9,322 nt of DNA from DUZB01 sp964407525 (GTDB lineage Bacteria > Desulfobacterota > DSM-4660 > Desulfatiglandales > Desulfatiglandaceae). The notes under the pieces are model-generated. The model saw only the letters and a list, made by a program, of their open reading frames with translations. It was not told the DNA's origin and searched no databases. The position numbers were made by a program, and so were the translations under genes. The stretch spans positions 1 through 9,322 of the forward strand of contig CAYOWC010000199.1 of assembly GCA_964407525.1 (NCBI GenBank), written 5' to 3'. Every line of letters starts with the position of its first letter. Positions within the stretch are counted from its first letter, which is position 1. Positions 1 to 5,865 of this stretch are shown here, piece by piece.

Positions 1-109
1 AAGCTTCAATGGAGCCGCAGATTTTCATCTGCGGAAATGGAGACAGGGGTGTCTATGCTCAAGACTATGGCTGGCTTCAATGGAGCCGCAGATTTTCATC
101 TGCGGAAAT
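1..109 (-). CRISPR. Leader-proximal end of a type I-G CRISPR array (two repeats, one spacer)
   Basis: Two identical 36-bp repeats lie at 3-38 and 74-109, separated by a 35-bp spacer (39-73). Bases 1-2 are the end of another spacer, so the array continues beyond the left edge. Each repeat holds a perfect 8-bp inverted repeat, CCGCAGAT/ATCTGCGG, with a TTTC loop (15-22 and 27-34 in the first copy). Read on the minus strand the repeat starts ATTTCCGCAG and ends ATTGAAGC, matching the ATTGAAA(C/G)-type 3' end of many type I repeats. This gives transcription away from cas2, with the 74-109 copy as the first repeat. Cleavage below the stem by the Cas6 part of Csb2 would leave an 8-nt ATTGAAGC handle; that site is inferred from other type I systems. 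Only two repeats are visible, but exact identity, the hairpin and the adjacent cas operon make the call secure. Confidence 0.95.
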
Positions 110-239
110 AGCGGGCCTGTTTTTCCTCGTTGTTCCAATAAGTTCGAATGATCTTTTCGAGCGCCATCTTTCTTTGCTTCATGTTTAGAATGAAAAGTAT
201 GTTTGGTATGTCTTTGCTACTGTCATAACCGTTTACCAT
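96..239 (-). CDS. Small ORF in the CRISPR leader, ending inside the first repeat (47 aa, hypothetical)
   Basis: An ATG at 239-237 opens 47 codons ending with TGA at 98-96, inside the hairpin of the first repeat. A perfect Shine-Dalgarno AGGAGG (255-250) lies ten bases upstream of the start, stronger than the sites before the cas genes. The product begins MVNGYDSSKDIPNILF and its second half is basic and probably helical (KMALEKIIRTYWNNEEK, ending RYFRR). I do not recognise a family. There is no signal peptide, transmembrane segment or cysteine motif. It could be a leader peptide translated from the pre-crRNA, the remnant of an older gene, or a chance ORF. A 47-codon ORF alone is weak evidence; the ribosome site is what makes it worth listing. 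No coding bias could be tested. Confidence 0.3.
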   Translation of the reverse strand: MVNGYDSSKDIPNILFILNMKQRKMALEKIIRTYWNNEEKQARYFRR

Positions 240-355
240 TACTGCATTTCCTCCTCATTCGAGCAGTCCCGGGCTTCCACCAACCACCCAAGCGCTCGAA
301 TCACCTTGACGGGGAAAAAGCGACTAAATCAGTGTTTATACTACCGCGAACAGTC
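110..355 (-). promoter_or_regulatory. CRISPR leader between cas2 and the first repeat
   Basis: This stretch of about 250 bp separates the cas2 stop from the first repeat and contains no recognisable protein family. Its place upstream of the ATTGAAGC-oriented array identifies it as the leader, where transcription starts and where Cas4-Cas1/Cas2 would insert new spacers at its boundary with 109. It contains a possible promoter (335-363), inverted TTCGAGC-type motifs, and a short ORF with a strong ribosome site. No degenerate extra repeat was seen within it. Confidence 0.75.
257..301. repeat. Inverted repeat in the leader (ATTCGAGC / GCTCGAAT)
   Basis: ATTCGAGC at 257-264 is the exact reverse complement of GCTCGAAT at 294-301, with 29 bases between. 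Related motifs occur nearer the array: TTCGAGCGC at 156-164, the reverse complement of GCGCTCGAA at 292-300, and GTTCGAAT at 142-149. The arms are too far apart to be a typical terminator; they could be binding sites for a dimeric protein or leader anchoring sites. The function is unknown. Confidence 0.45.
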
Positions 356-363
356 TCAAACAA
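335..363 (-). promoter_or_regulatory. Possible leader promoter for pre-crRNA
   Basis: On the minus strand TTGTTT (363-358) is followed after 17 bases by TATAAA (340-335). The -10 matches the sigma-70 consensus at 5 of 6 positions and the -35 at 3 of 6. The -35 overlaps the last codons of cas2. A start near 328 would place the ORF at 239-96 and the whole array on the transcript. Seen by eye only. Confidence 0.35.
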
Positions 364-646
364 CTACGGGTTTACGTTCCAATGGTTCATATTTTCTTCC
401 TAAAGCTTCAATGCAGTCTTTTCCTCGTCCTCTTTCAGGACCGAGATTCACGATTAGTACTTGATCCTCCTTGTGGTTGATCTGTTCGGTAATTCGTGAA
501 AACATTCGTATCTTGTCAGCCGGGAGCAATTCGCATCTGAAAACAGAGTATTGGAGATGTTCTCCAAAACCTCTCATAGTTTTAAAAATGTTCCTCAGCC
601 GCTTTGCATCCGAAATATCATAAGTGACCAGGTATGCATTTCTCAT
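356..646 (-). CDS. cas2: Cas2, spacer-integration subunit
   Basis: This 96-residue protein has the normal Cas2 length and the ferredoxin-like start MRNAYLVTYDISD, in which Asp10 is the conserved metal-site acidic residue. It continues with the family pattern KRLRNIFKTMRGFGEHLQYSVF. Cas2 dimers bridge two Cas1 dimers in the integrase that inserts prespacers at the leader end of the array. Its role is mainly structural, although some homologues cut nucleic acid. The gene starts four bases after the cas4-cas1 stop and has only a weak ribosome site, so translation is probably coupled. It is the last gene of the operon and is followed by the leader and array. Its C-terminus, ERKPVVV, is complete. 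No damage is visible. Confidence 0.95.
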   Translation of the reverse strand: MRNAYLVTYDISDAKRLRNIFKTMRGFGEHLQYSVFRCELLPADKIRMFSRITEQINHKEDQVLIVNLGPERGRGKDCIEALGRKYEPLERKPVVV

Positions 647-650
647 GGCG

Positions 651-2354
651 TTATCTCGTCAGAAAAATAGGATATTCGGACAATTCACCACTCAGGAACC
701 GCCCCAGAAGACGGGTCTGAACATCAAGGACTCTTCGATAACTGATTTGATAGCCAAACAGCGGATGGCGTATCAATTGATCCATTCTTCGTTCATATGT
801 GAGAATGAATTTGCGTCTGGCCGCAGGTTTCAAATTCACCCCTGTTCCCCCATAAACAAAGTCCGATGGCTTTACAATACCGTTGTTAATTGCGTTCAAG
901 GTCGCTGAATCGGCAATAAGAGGACGAAATTCTTCCATAAGATCCAATGCCAAAGAAGGACGTCCGTACCTAGGTTTATGAAAAAACCCGAGATATGGAT
1001 CAAGGCCCGCAGCCGTGCACATAACGGTAAGATCTTTGGCGAGCAGGGAATAGGAAAGCGACAAAAGTGCATTAACCGGGTCCTTTGGCGGTCGTCGATT
1101 GCGTGATTGAAATGTGAAGCTGCTGTCCATTGCATCTTTCTTGATCATTTTATCAAATTTTCCGAAATAAATTCGAGCTGCGTTGCCTTCGATACCCAGA
1201 AGCGCACTTGCATTTTCTGCAGAGGCCGCCTTTTTTGTGGTTTCCATCAGACTTCCGAGCTCTTTTACAATGTTGCCTCCCGCATTCCGTCTCAGCAGCG
1301 TACGACAGTTTCGAACTTTTCCTATAATAAATTGTCGGGAAAGTGCTAACGCGGATTTGGAATTGCGAACCGCTTCGTATTGGTGAAGCCGGATGTCGAT
1401 ATTTCGGTTCATGGCACCCATGGCCATACCATAGAACCACCCACCGGTAGACATATAAATTACGGGAATACCACGCCGCATAAGTTCCTGGATAGCCTGT
1501 GTAGTCACTTGTGCATTGCCCATAATCACGAGTTGGGAAGTCTCAAATAGTTTAGCTTCCGCGACTTTCTTTCCTTTTTCTTTGATGACGAGCATATCGC
1601 CGCTTTTTCCCACATAACCACCCTGCACCTGAACATATACAGGCATTGCGTCGTCCCGCGCCGGAATGAGCCTGCGGGGCTCATAAACATTCGTTATCGC
1701 CTTATTTTTGATCATTCCAACTTCGTCCGGAAGACAAATTGGCGTAAGTGAACACCCATTGCATTTGGGGCTGTTCTCAAGTGGGGGAGGGATTTTTGCG
1801 GATTCCGCAATTTTTCGGAATTCGGCTGAAAGCTCAAGAGTACGCGTAATGAGATTTTTGTCCAGAAAAATCCTGACCCTTTCCTTGGCGTCTATGTAGT
1901 AAATGCAGCCAAAATCACATTTGTACCCGTTTTCACGCAGAAGAAGCCCCTGTGCACATAATTGCACTCGAACGGGTTCCCAGGCACCTTCCGGAATATC
2001 CGGCTTTTTCGAGCGCTTGTATTCCACGGGAACCGCCACGTCTCCTGTCAGTTCAACCAGGTCAATGCTCGCGATAAGGCCCAGGCGTTTGGAAGAAAGA
2101 AGAACTGACCTCGCAATTTTCGGAGCAGAATCGTCCTCCTCGTTCACTGGTGAAAGGTGTTCCCGGTTGCCGTGTACCCGCCTGTGTTTGTAAGTACCGT
2201 CAAGGGTCATGAGGTTGTCTGCGTTATCCTGTTGGACCCATTCGATATATCCCGCCCTTGGACAAAAAGTATATTCGCAAAGGGTCCGTGCAGGCAGAAA
2301 CCCCTGCTGATTTAAATTAATGCTGGTCGGATTTAAAGTCTTAACGCTTGTCAT
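651..2354 (-). CDS. cas4-cas1: Cas4-Cas1 fusion (prespacer trimming and integration), type I-G
   Basis: This protein of 567 residues from the chosen start joins an N-terminal Cas4 nuclease to a C-terminal Cas1 integrase, as in Geobacter type I-G. Cas4 occupies about 20-215. It has the iron-sulfur cysteines Cys31 (FCPRAGYIEW) and Cys198, Cys201, Cys207 (CNGCSLTPIC). The RecB-type residues are Asp98, Glu111 and Lys113 (PVEYKRSK), and Gln131 follows. Cas1 covers about 230-567, with Glu389 (LLGIEGNAARIYF), His459 (GFFHKPRYGRPSLALDL) and Glu474 (DLMEEFRP) as the metal-binding triad. In known I-G systems Cas4 recognises and trims the PAM end so that integration is directional. I prefer ATG 2354 because GAGAGG lies five bases upstream and LPAR then falls near residue 20, as in related proteins. 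The same frame opens earlier at TTG 2447, which would add 31 Pro/Ser/Glu-rich residues and overlap csb2. All catalytic residues appear intact. Confidence 0.95.
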   Translation of the reverse strand: MTSVKTLNPTSINLNQQGFLPARTLCEYTFCPRAGYIEWVQQDNADNLMTLDGTYKHRRVHGNREHLSPVNEEDDSAPKIARSVLLSSKRLGLIASIDLVELTGDVAVPVEYKRSKKPDIPEGAWEPVRVQLCAQGLLLRENGYKCDFGCIYYIDAKERVRIFLDKNLITRTLELSAEFRKIAESAKIPPPLENSPKCNGCSLTPICLPDEVGMIKNKAITNVYEPRRLIPARDDAMPVYVQVQGGYVGKSGDMLVIKEKGKKVAEAKLFETSQLVIMGNAQVTTQAIQELMRRGIPVIYMSTGGWFYGMAMGAMNRNIDIRLHQYEAVRNSKSALALSRQFIIGKVRNCRTLLRRNAGGNIVKELGSLMETTKKAASAENASALLGIEGNAARIYFGKFDKMIKKDAMDSSFTFQSRNRRPPKDPVNALLSLSYSLLAKDLTVMCTAAGLDPYLGFFHKPRYGRPSLALDLMEEFRPLIADSATLNAINNGIVKPSDFVYGGTGVNLKPAARRKFILTYERRMDQLIRHPLFGYQISYRRVLDVQTRLLGRFLSGELSEYPIFLTR

Positions 2355-2359
2355 TGTTT

Positions 2360-2365
2360 CCTCTC
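2360..2365 (-). promoter_or_regulatory. Ribosome binding site deciding the cas4-cas1 start
   Basis: GAGAGG on the minus strand lies five bases before ATG 2354. The alternative TTG at 2447 has only a G-run (GGGGCTTT) before it. This favours the shorter protein and leaves a 79-bp gap after csb2. Confidence 0.6.
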
Positions 2366-2433
2366 GGCTGGGTGGAGGGCTTGCTTTGTCTGTTTCGGGA
2401 TTTGATGGGAAAGTGTTTTCAGGTGCTTTCGGC

Positions 2434-3915
2434 TTAAACTCGGGCAAAAAGCCCCAGCCCGTAATGACGTCCGATACCGGCGATAATCGGACCTGAAATT
2501 TCTGTCTTAAATTCTACCGAAACATGGTAACGGGGCCATTTGTTCAGGTGCCGGGGAACGCGCATTAAGCGAGCATCGCCGCAACCGGCCCAGTAGGGGG
2601 CCCTTTTGAAATCGAAATCGTGGACGACGTCTTCAGGATACCCGGCATCGGAAAACGCGGAAAGTAAAAGTTTTTCCAGTTTTCTCGGCGAAAATTTTCC
2701 GCGCTGATACACCTGCCCATGCATGATCATCGGGGTCACGGTCGTCCACGCTTTTGATTTTCCACAATACCGCTTGACGACACTGTCAGTCAGCGAACCG
2801 ATTGTTTCAGCCTTTGCCACCTTTTCCCCGTCGATATTGATTAACTCAATATAGGGAAGACCCCATTCAATCATCTCCATGGTTTTTCCATCCGAGCCAA
2901 GAGGCTCTGCAATGGCGAAACGACGGATACGACCGTCCGCATTCCGGTGCCCGATGGTAGGAAGGGGAAGATATGATAGACGCTGGTCTCTCGTATTTCC
3001 AGACGTATGTCCCGATACGAATTGGTCGGTCCACTCCTGTGGACATTCTTCTTTTTTGGCTATAATCCCGGCCCCGTGCCGTGCCCACGGCGCAACGGTC
3101 ATCGCCGCGTCCTGCCATCGGACAGAGAGATTTCGACCGGTTCCTTCTGGAGATTTAAGGGCGAATACGGCTATGGGTCGGCTTAGATCCAATTCGCCTT
3201 CTTTCCGATAGGCTGACAGACGGTACCGTTCCGGATGAAAATAGGTGGAGACAACACCTGCTTTAAACCGGTCCCGTTTTGTTTCGTATAGGTCAATCAG
3301 GTTTCCAAGATACCCTGGGGCGGGGACCTCAAAACGCAATGCGCTCGGCAAATGGGTGGGTTCATAAAGCTTGCAACCTTCGTAAGCAACTTCATCCCCA
3401 CACACAAGGTAACTGTTTCCAGCGACCTGGTCGATGCCGAGACCGAGATGGCTCATCCTTCTTGCAATCCAGCGGATTTTTTCAAATTCGTTTCGGTGCT
3501 TCTTTACCTCTTCTTCCGAAACGGGCCACAGGTAATGTATAAACCGTTCTCTGAGATCATCAGACAGTAAAAAAGGCCTGAACGGTTTCAAATCTTTATG
3601 TTTTCGTAAATAGGCACCATCGATTCCTGTTGATTTAACGGCCCTTTCCGCTTGATTTCGTGGAACGGAGGTCACATGATACCCGCGTCTATTTGCATCT
3701 GGTGCAAAAATGGTGGGTGCTTCCTTTCGTTCGAGCCATTCCAGAGACGGGGCTGTTGAATCCTGCCATTCCTCCAGGCTTAAACCCTTTCTTCCCGCGG
3801 CAACAAGGGCTTGAAACAGGCGGGCGGGGGAAGGGGGCCATGTTCCTTTCCCGTGATATCGATCGCTCAAATAGAGAACGGAGATTTCCAAATAGCGATA
3901 TGTTTTATTCAGCAT
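2434..3915 (-). CDS. csb2: Csb2 (Cas5-Cas6 fusion, GSU0054 family), type I-G effector and crRNA-processing subunit
   Basis: This 493-residue protein is the signature subunit of type I-G. The N-terminal part is Cas5-like: ISVLYLSDRYHG (11-22) followed by WPPSPARLFQALVAA (26-40), the family hallmark. The middle carries SGHTSGNTRDQRLSYLPLP (301-319) and DGRIRRFAIAEP. Then AWTTVTPMIM (389-398) leads to a Cas6-like glycine-rich end, GPIIAGIGRHYGLGLF (475-490). Known I-G work assigns it to cap the crRNA 5' end and to cleave pre-crRNA; His484 or another His could be catalytic, but I cannot assign it. ATG 3915 has AAAGGA at 3929-3924, eight bases upstream. It starts 58 bp after the csb1 stop. No separate cas6 exists in the window, so crRNA maturation probably depends on this gene. 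Confidence 0.93.
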   Translation of the reverse strand: MLNKTYRYLEISVLYLSDRYHGKGTWPPSPARLFQALVAAGRKGLSLEEWQDSTAPSLEWLERKEAPTIFAPDANRRGYHVTSVPRNQAERAVKSTGIDGAYLRKHKDLKPFRPFLLSDDLRERFIHYLWPVSEEEVKKHRNEFEKIRWIARRMSHLGLGIDQVAGNSYLVCGDEVAYEGCKLYEPTHLPSALRFEVPAPGYLGNLIDLYETKRDRFKAGVVSTYFHPERYRLSAYRKEGELDLSRPIAVFALKSPEGTGRNLSVRWQDAAMTVAPWARHGAGIIAKKEECPQEWTDQFVSGHTSGNTRDQRLSYLPLPTIGHRNADGRIRRFAIAEPLGSDGKTMEMIEWGLPYIELINIDGEKVAKAETIGSLTDSVVKRYCGKSKAWTTVTPMIMHGQVYQRGKFSPRKLEKLLLSAFSDAGYPEDVVHDFDFKRAPYWAGCGDARLMRVPRHLNKWPRYHVSVEFKTEISGPIIAGIGRHYGLGLFARV

Positions 3916-3986
3916 GAGATTTTTCCTTTGACAGTCGGTGAATCCATTGCGAATGTTACAGTATCAATACCCACTATTTCTTTTTT
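3909..3986 (-). other. Slippery heptamer at the csb1 end with a -1 extension reaching csb2
   Basis: A_AAA_AAG (3986-3980) lies in the csb1 frame, with one codon between it and the TAG at 3976-3974. A -1 slip would add 23 residues (starting EIVGIDTVTF) and end at TGA 3911-3909, overlapping the csb2 ATG as ATGCTGA. The heptamer is the best-known bacterial -1 site (as in dnaX), but I see no strong downstream hairpin or well-placed upstream Shine-Dalgarno. The same heptamer also occurs in frame inside cas3, so chance in a Lys-rich tail is likely. Confidence 0.25.
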
Positions 3987-5023
3987 TGGCCCGCTTTCTT
4001 GACCGCCTCTTTTACTTTTTTAGTATCAAAGGTTGCGACCAAAGATTCGGTTGCTATTTCCAACTCTTTCGCAGCATTTTTGGTGAACGTTTGTATTTCC
4101 TTAATATCCGCTTCAAATTTTTCTCTCTCCCCTGAAAAGGAAACGAGATTGGCTTCCATTCCTTTTTCGGGGTGTCGTACAAGTAAGCATCCCTGTCTCA
4201 GGTTCTGGTGTTGAGGGGAAAATGCGGCGCACAGGGATAAGCCCAGGAGATATGTTCTCAGACTTTTGGTTTTTTCATTATTCATTTTGCCCTCGGCATC
4301 TCTTACCGCGTAGAGACGGATTGTGGATAGATTCACAACTGCATCCCTGCGGATGCCTCCTCGGACCATAACGCCACCGAGCCCTCTCGCAGGTACATGC
4401 ACCAGACCGACCTGGGCTACGGGGCTTTTCTCATCGGTTCCTTTTTTTGTTTCACTTTCGCCGATGAAACCTTTTTTCTGATAATCGACGGGGGGGACGT
4501 ACTGTGCTGAACGATGAAGCATATCCACATTAAAAGCACGGATGGTAGAAGAAAAAATTCGGGGTATTTTGACCTCCGTGTCCCTTGAATCCCAAGCCCC
4601 GAAAATGAAGGATGTTGGAGCCAGTTGAGCCATCTCCAAGCTGTTTCCCCTGTCGTGCTCCAAAAAAGCACTTTCGATTTTTTCGGATAGATCGGAGAAT
4701 CGAACCAATGCATCGGCAATGCGGTGCCCAACGTCGAGCAGATTAATGGTTTCTTCGCCTGCTTCGATCAATACCTGTGGAACCCAATTCGAATATGGGG
4801 GGAACTTGAAGATCGGCTCAATTCTGTTCGCTTGGGAAGCCACTGTGTCAATAATGCAGATATTACCACCTTCCGTTTCATCAATGGCATACTTTTTTTT
4901 CGGGTCTGCAAAAGTCGGGGGGAAAATAACATCATCGTCTCCGCCCACCGATTGCAGGTGTTCCCGTATGCTGATCGCCGCCGCATCGCTTTCATCCTTT
5001 AACCACTCTTCAAATTTTTCCAT
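3974..5023 (-). CDS. csb1: Csb1 (Cas7, GSU0053 family), type I-G backbone subunit
   Basis: This 349-residue protein from ATG 5023 is the Cas7-type subunit that polymerises along the crRNA spacer. Family landmarks, numbered from this start, are FPPTF (34-38), the block IIDTVASQANRIEP (57-70), and FIFGAWDSRDTEVKIPRIFSS (about 139-159) followed by IRAFNVD. These residues are typical of GSU0053. An in-frame ATG at 5050 would add nine residues, but it has no ribosome site, whereas AAAGGA (5037-5032) sits eight bases before 5023. The C-terminus is lysine-rich (KEAVKKAGQKKK), and its final codons contain an A_AAA_AAG heptamer two codons before the TAG; see findings. It follows csb3 after 44 bp and precedes csb2. 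The complex is expected to carry several copies of this subunit per crRNA. Confidence 0.93.
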   Translation of the reverse strand: MEKFEEWLKDESDAAAISIREHLQSVGGDDDVIFPPTFADPKKKYAIDETEGGNICIIDTVASQANRIEPIFKFPPYSNWVPQVLIEAGEETINLLDVGHRIADALVRFSDLSEKIESAFLEHDRGNSLEMAQLAPTSFIFGAWDSRDTEVKIPRIFSSTIRAFNVDMLHRSAQYVPPVDYQKKGFIGESETKKGTDEKSPVAQVGLVHVPARGLGGVMVRGGIRRDAVVNLSTIRLYAVRDAEGKMNNEKTKSLRTYLLGLSLCAAFSPQHQNLRQGCLLVRHPEKGMEANLVSFSGEREKFEADIKEIQTFTKNAAKELEIATESLVATFDTKKVKEAVKKAGQKKK

Positions 5024-5067
5024 CGTTGTTTTCCTTTCTCCCTTCTTCATGATTTGTTAGTCGAAAA

Positions 5068-5865
5068 CTATCTTCCATGGGCCTGTCGTTGCGAAAAGCT
5101 GTAAGGTGTATTTTTCCCAAGCTCTGAATTAACTTCCTGTTTAAAAAGAAACCACTCGGTATCCAAATGACCGTAATTCGCTATCGCTATAGATGCAACG
5201 GCAAAAGGAATCGGTCTATTCCAGATATGATAAAAGAGGCTTTTGGATTTCCCCTGGGTTGGCCGGTTGTATTGTAAGCCGATAGCGCCAAATAGCTCGA
5301 CAAACGGATAAATCTCGGTTTTATAGTTCATTTTGTTTGGAGAATATCCAATGGAAAGGCCTCCATTGAATGAAGAGCGCGGGTCAATATTTATCTTTTT
5401 TCCCGCAACGCTGATATCAAAAAGATCACACAGTGGAGATTCAAATTCTCGCGCCGTTTTGATAATTCTGAACCAATGCTCAAAAAGATCTTCTTTTATT
5501 TTTATCGTCCCTGCCCAATTTTTGAGCGCGGAATTCGCACTAAGGTAGTCACTTTCCAGCCACCAGTCCAAATACCAATAACCCACATTTTTTGTATCAA
5601 TGGTAATCGGATTTTTGTAAGGATCCCCAAACAACGGTTCCTCAATTACTGCGGCATCATCGAAAACTGTCAAGATTTCGTCTTCTATGGGAACATCCGT
5701 TGCGATGAAGAAACTGCCCTGTCTCGGCGTGTTGTCCGGGCAGTCAAACCATGCCTTTGCACCAGTAGACAGTCTGTCCGCAACAGCCAGTAATCCACAG
5801 CAAGCAAAGTATTGCCCGGGATTGCAGGGGTCCAGATTGATCTTTATAGTGTGCTTATTCTTCAT
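5068..5865 (-). CDS. csb3: Csb3 (GSU0052-type Cas8), small large-subunit of the type I-G effector
   Basis: This 265-residue protein from ATG 5865 shows the GSU0052 (annotated Cas8 of I-U/I-G) signatures. These are INLDPCNPGQYFACCGLLAVADRL near residues 9-32, a YLDWWLESDYL block (98-108), NWAGTIK, a NIDPRSSFNGGLSIGYSPNK segment (about 159-178), and the late SLFYHIWNRPIPFAVASIAIANYG run. By position in the complex it should be the Cas8-like subunit involved in PAM reading and Cas3 recruitment; that is inferred. It is much shorter than typical Cas8 or Csx17 proteins. The frame opens 14 codons earlier (5907), but ATG 5865 has GGGAG (5878-5874) eight bases upstream and overlaps the cas3 stop by 11 bp, which suggests coupling. 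Both ends look complete. Confidence 0.85.
   Translation of the reverse strand: MKNKHTIKINLDPCNPGQYFACCGLLAVADRLSTGAKAWFDCPDNTPRQGSFFIATDVPIEDEILTVFDDAAVIEEPLFGDPYKNPITIDTKNVGYWYLDWWLESDYLSANSALKNWAGTIKIKEDLFEHWFRIIKTAREFESPLCDLFDISVAGKKINIDPRSSFNGGLSIGYSPNKMNYKTEIYPFVELFGAIGLQYNRPTQGKSKSLFYHIWNRPIPFAVASIAIANYGHLDTEWFLFKQEVNSELGKNTPYSFSQRQAHGR

Noticed and set aside
1..6. HindIII site AAGCTT at the very start, suggesting a clone end
   Set aside because: Four of its bases belong to the repeat, and the preceding AA is the end of a spacer; the site is absent at the second repeat. Coincidence is enough.
110..145. A further spacer after the 74-109 repeat
   Set aside because: No third repeat follows, and the ATTGAAGC orientation puts the leader on this side.
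403..416. A repeat-like string in cas2: AAGCTTCAATGCAG, 11 of 12 bases matching the start of the CRISPR repeat GCTTCAATGGAG
   Set aside because: It lies in conserved cas2 coding sequence and lacks the hairpin. One 12-mer with a single mismatch to some part of a 36-bp repeat is about what chance gives in 9 kb on two strands.
5361..5370. CTCCATTGAA in csb3, identical to ten bases of the repeat's 3' end
   Set aside because: A single 10-mer match in coding sequence, on the wrong strand for the array, without hairpin or spacing; expected by chance.
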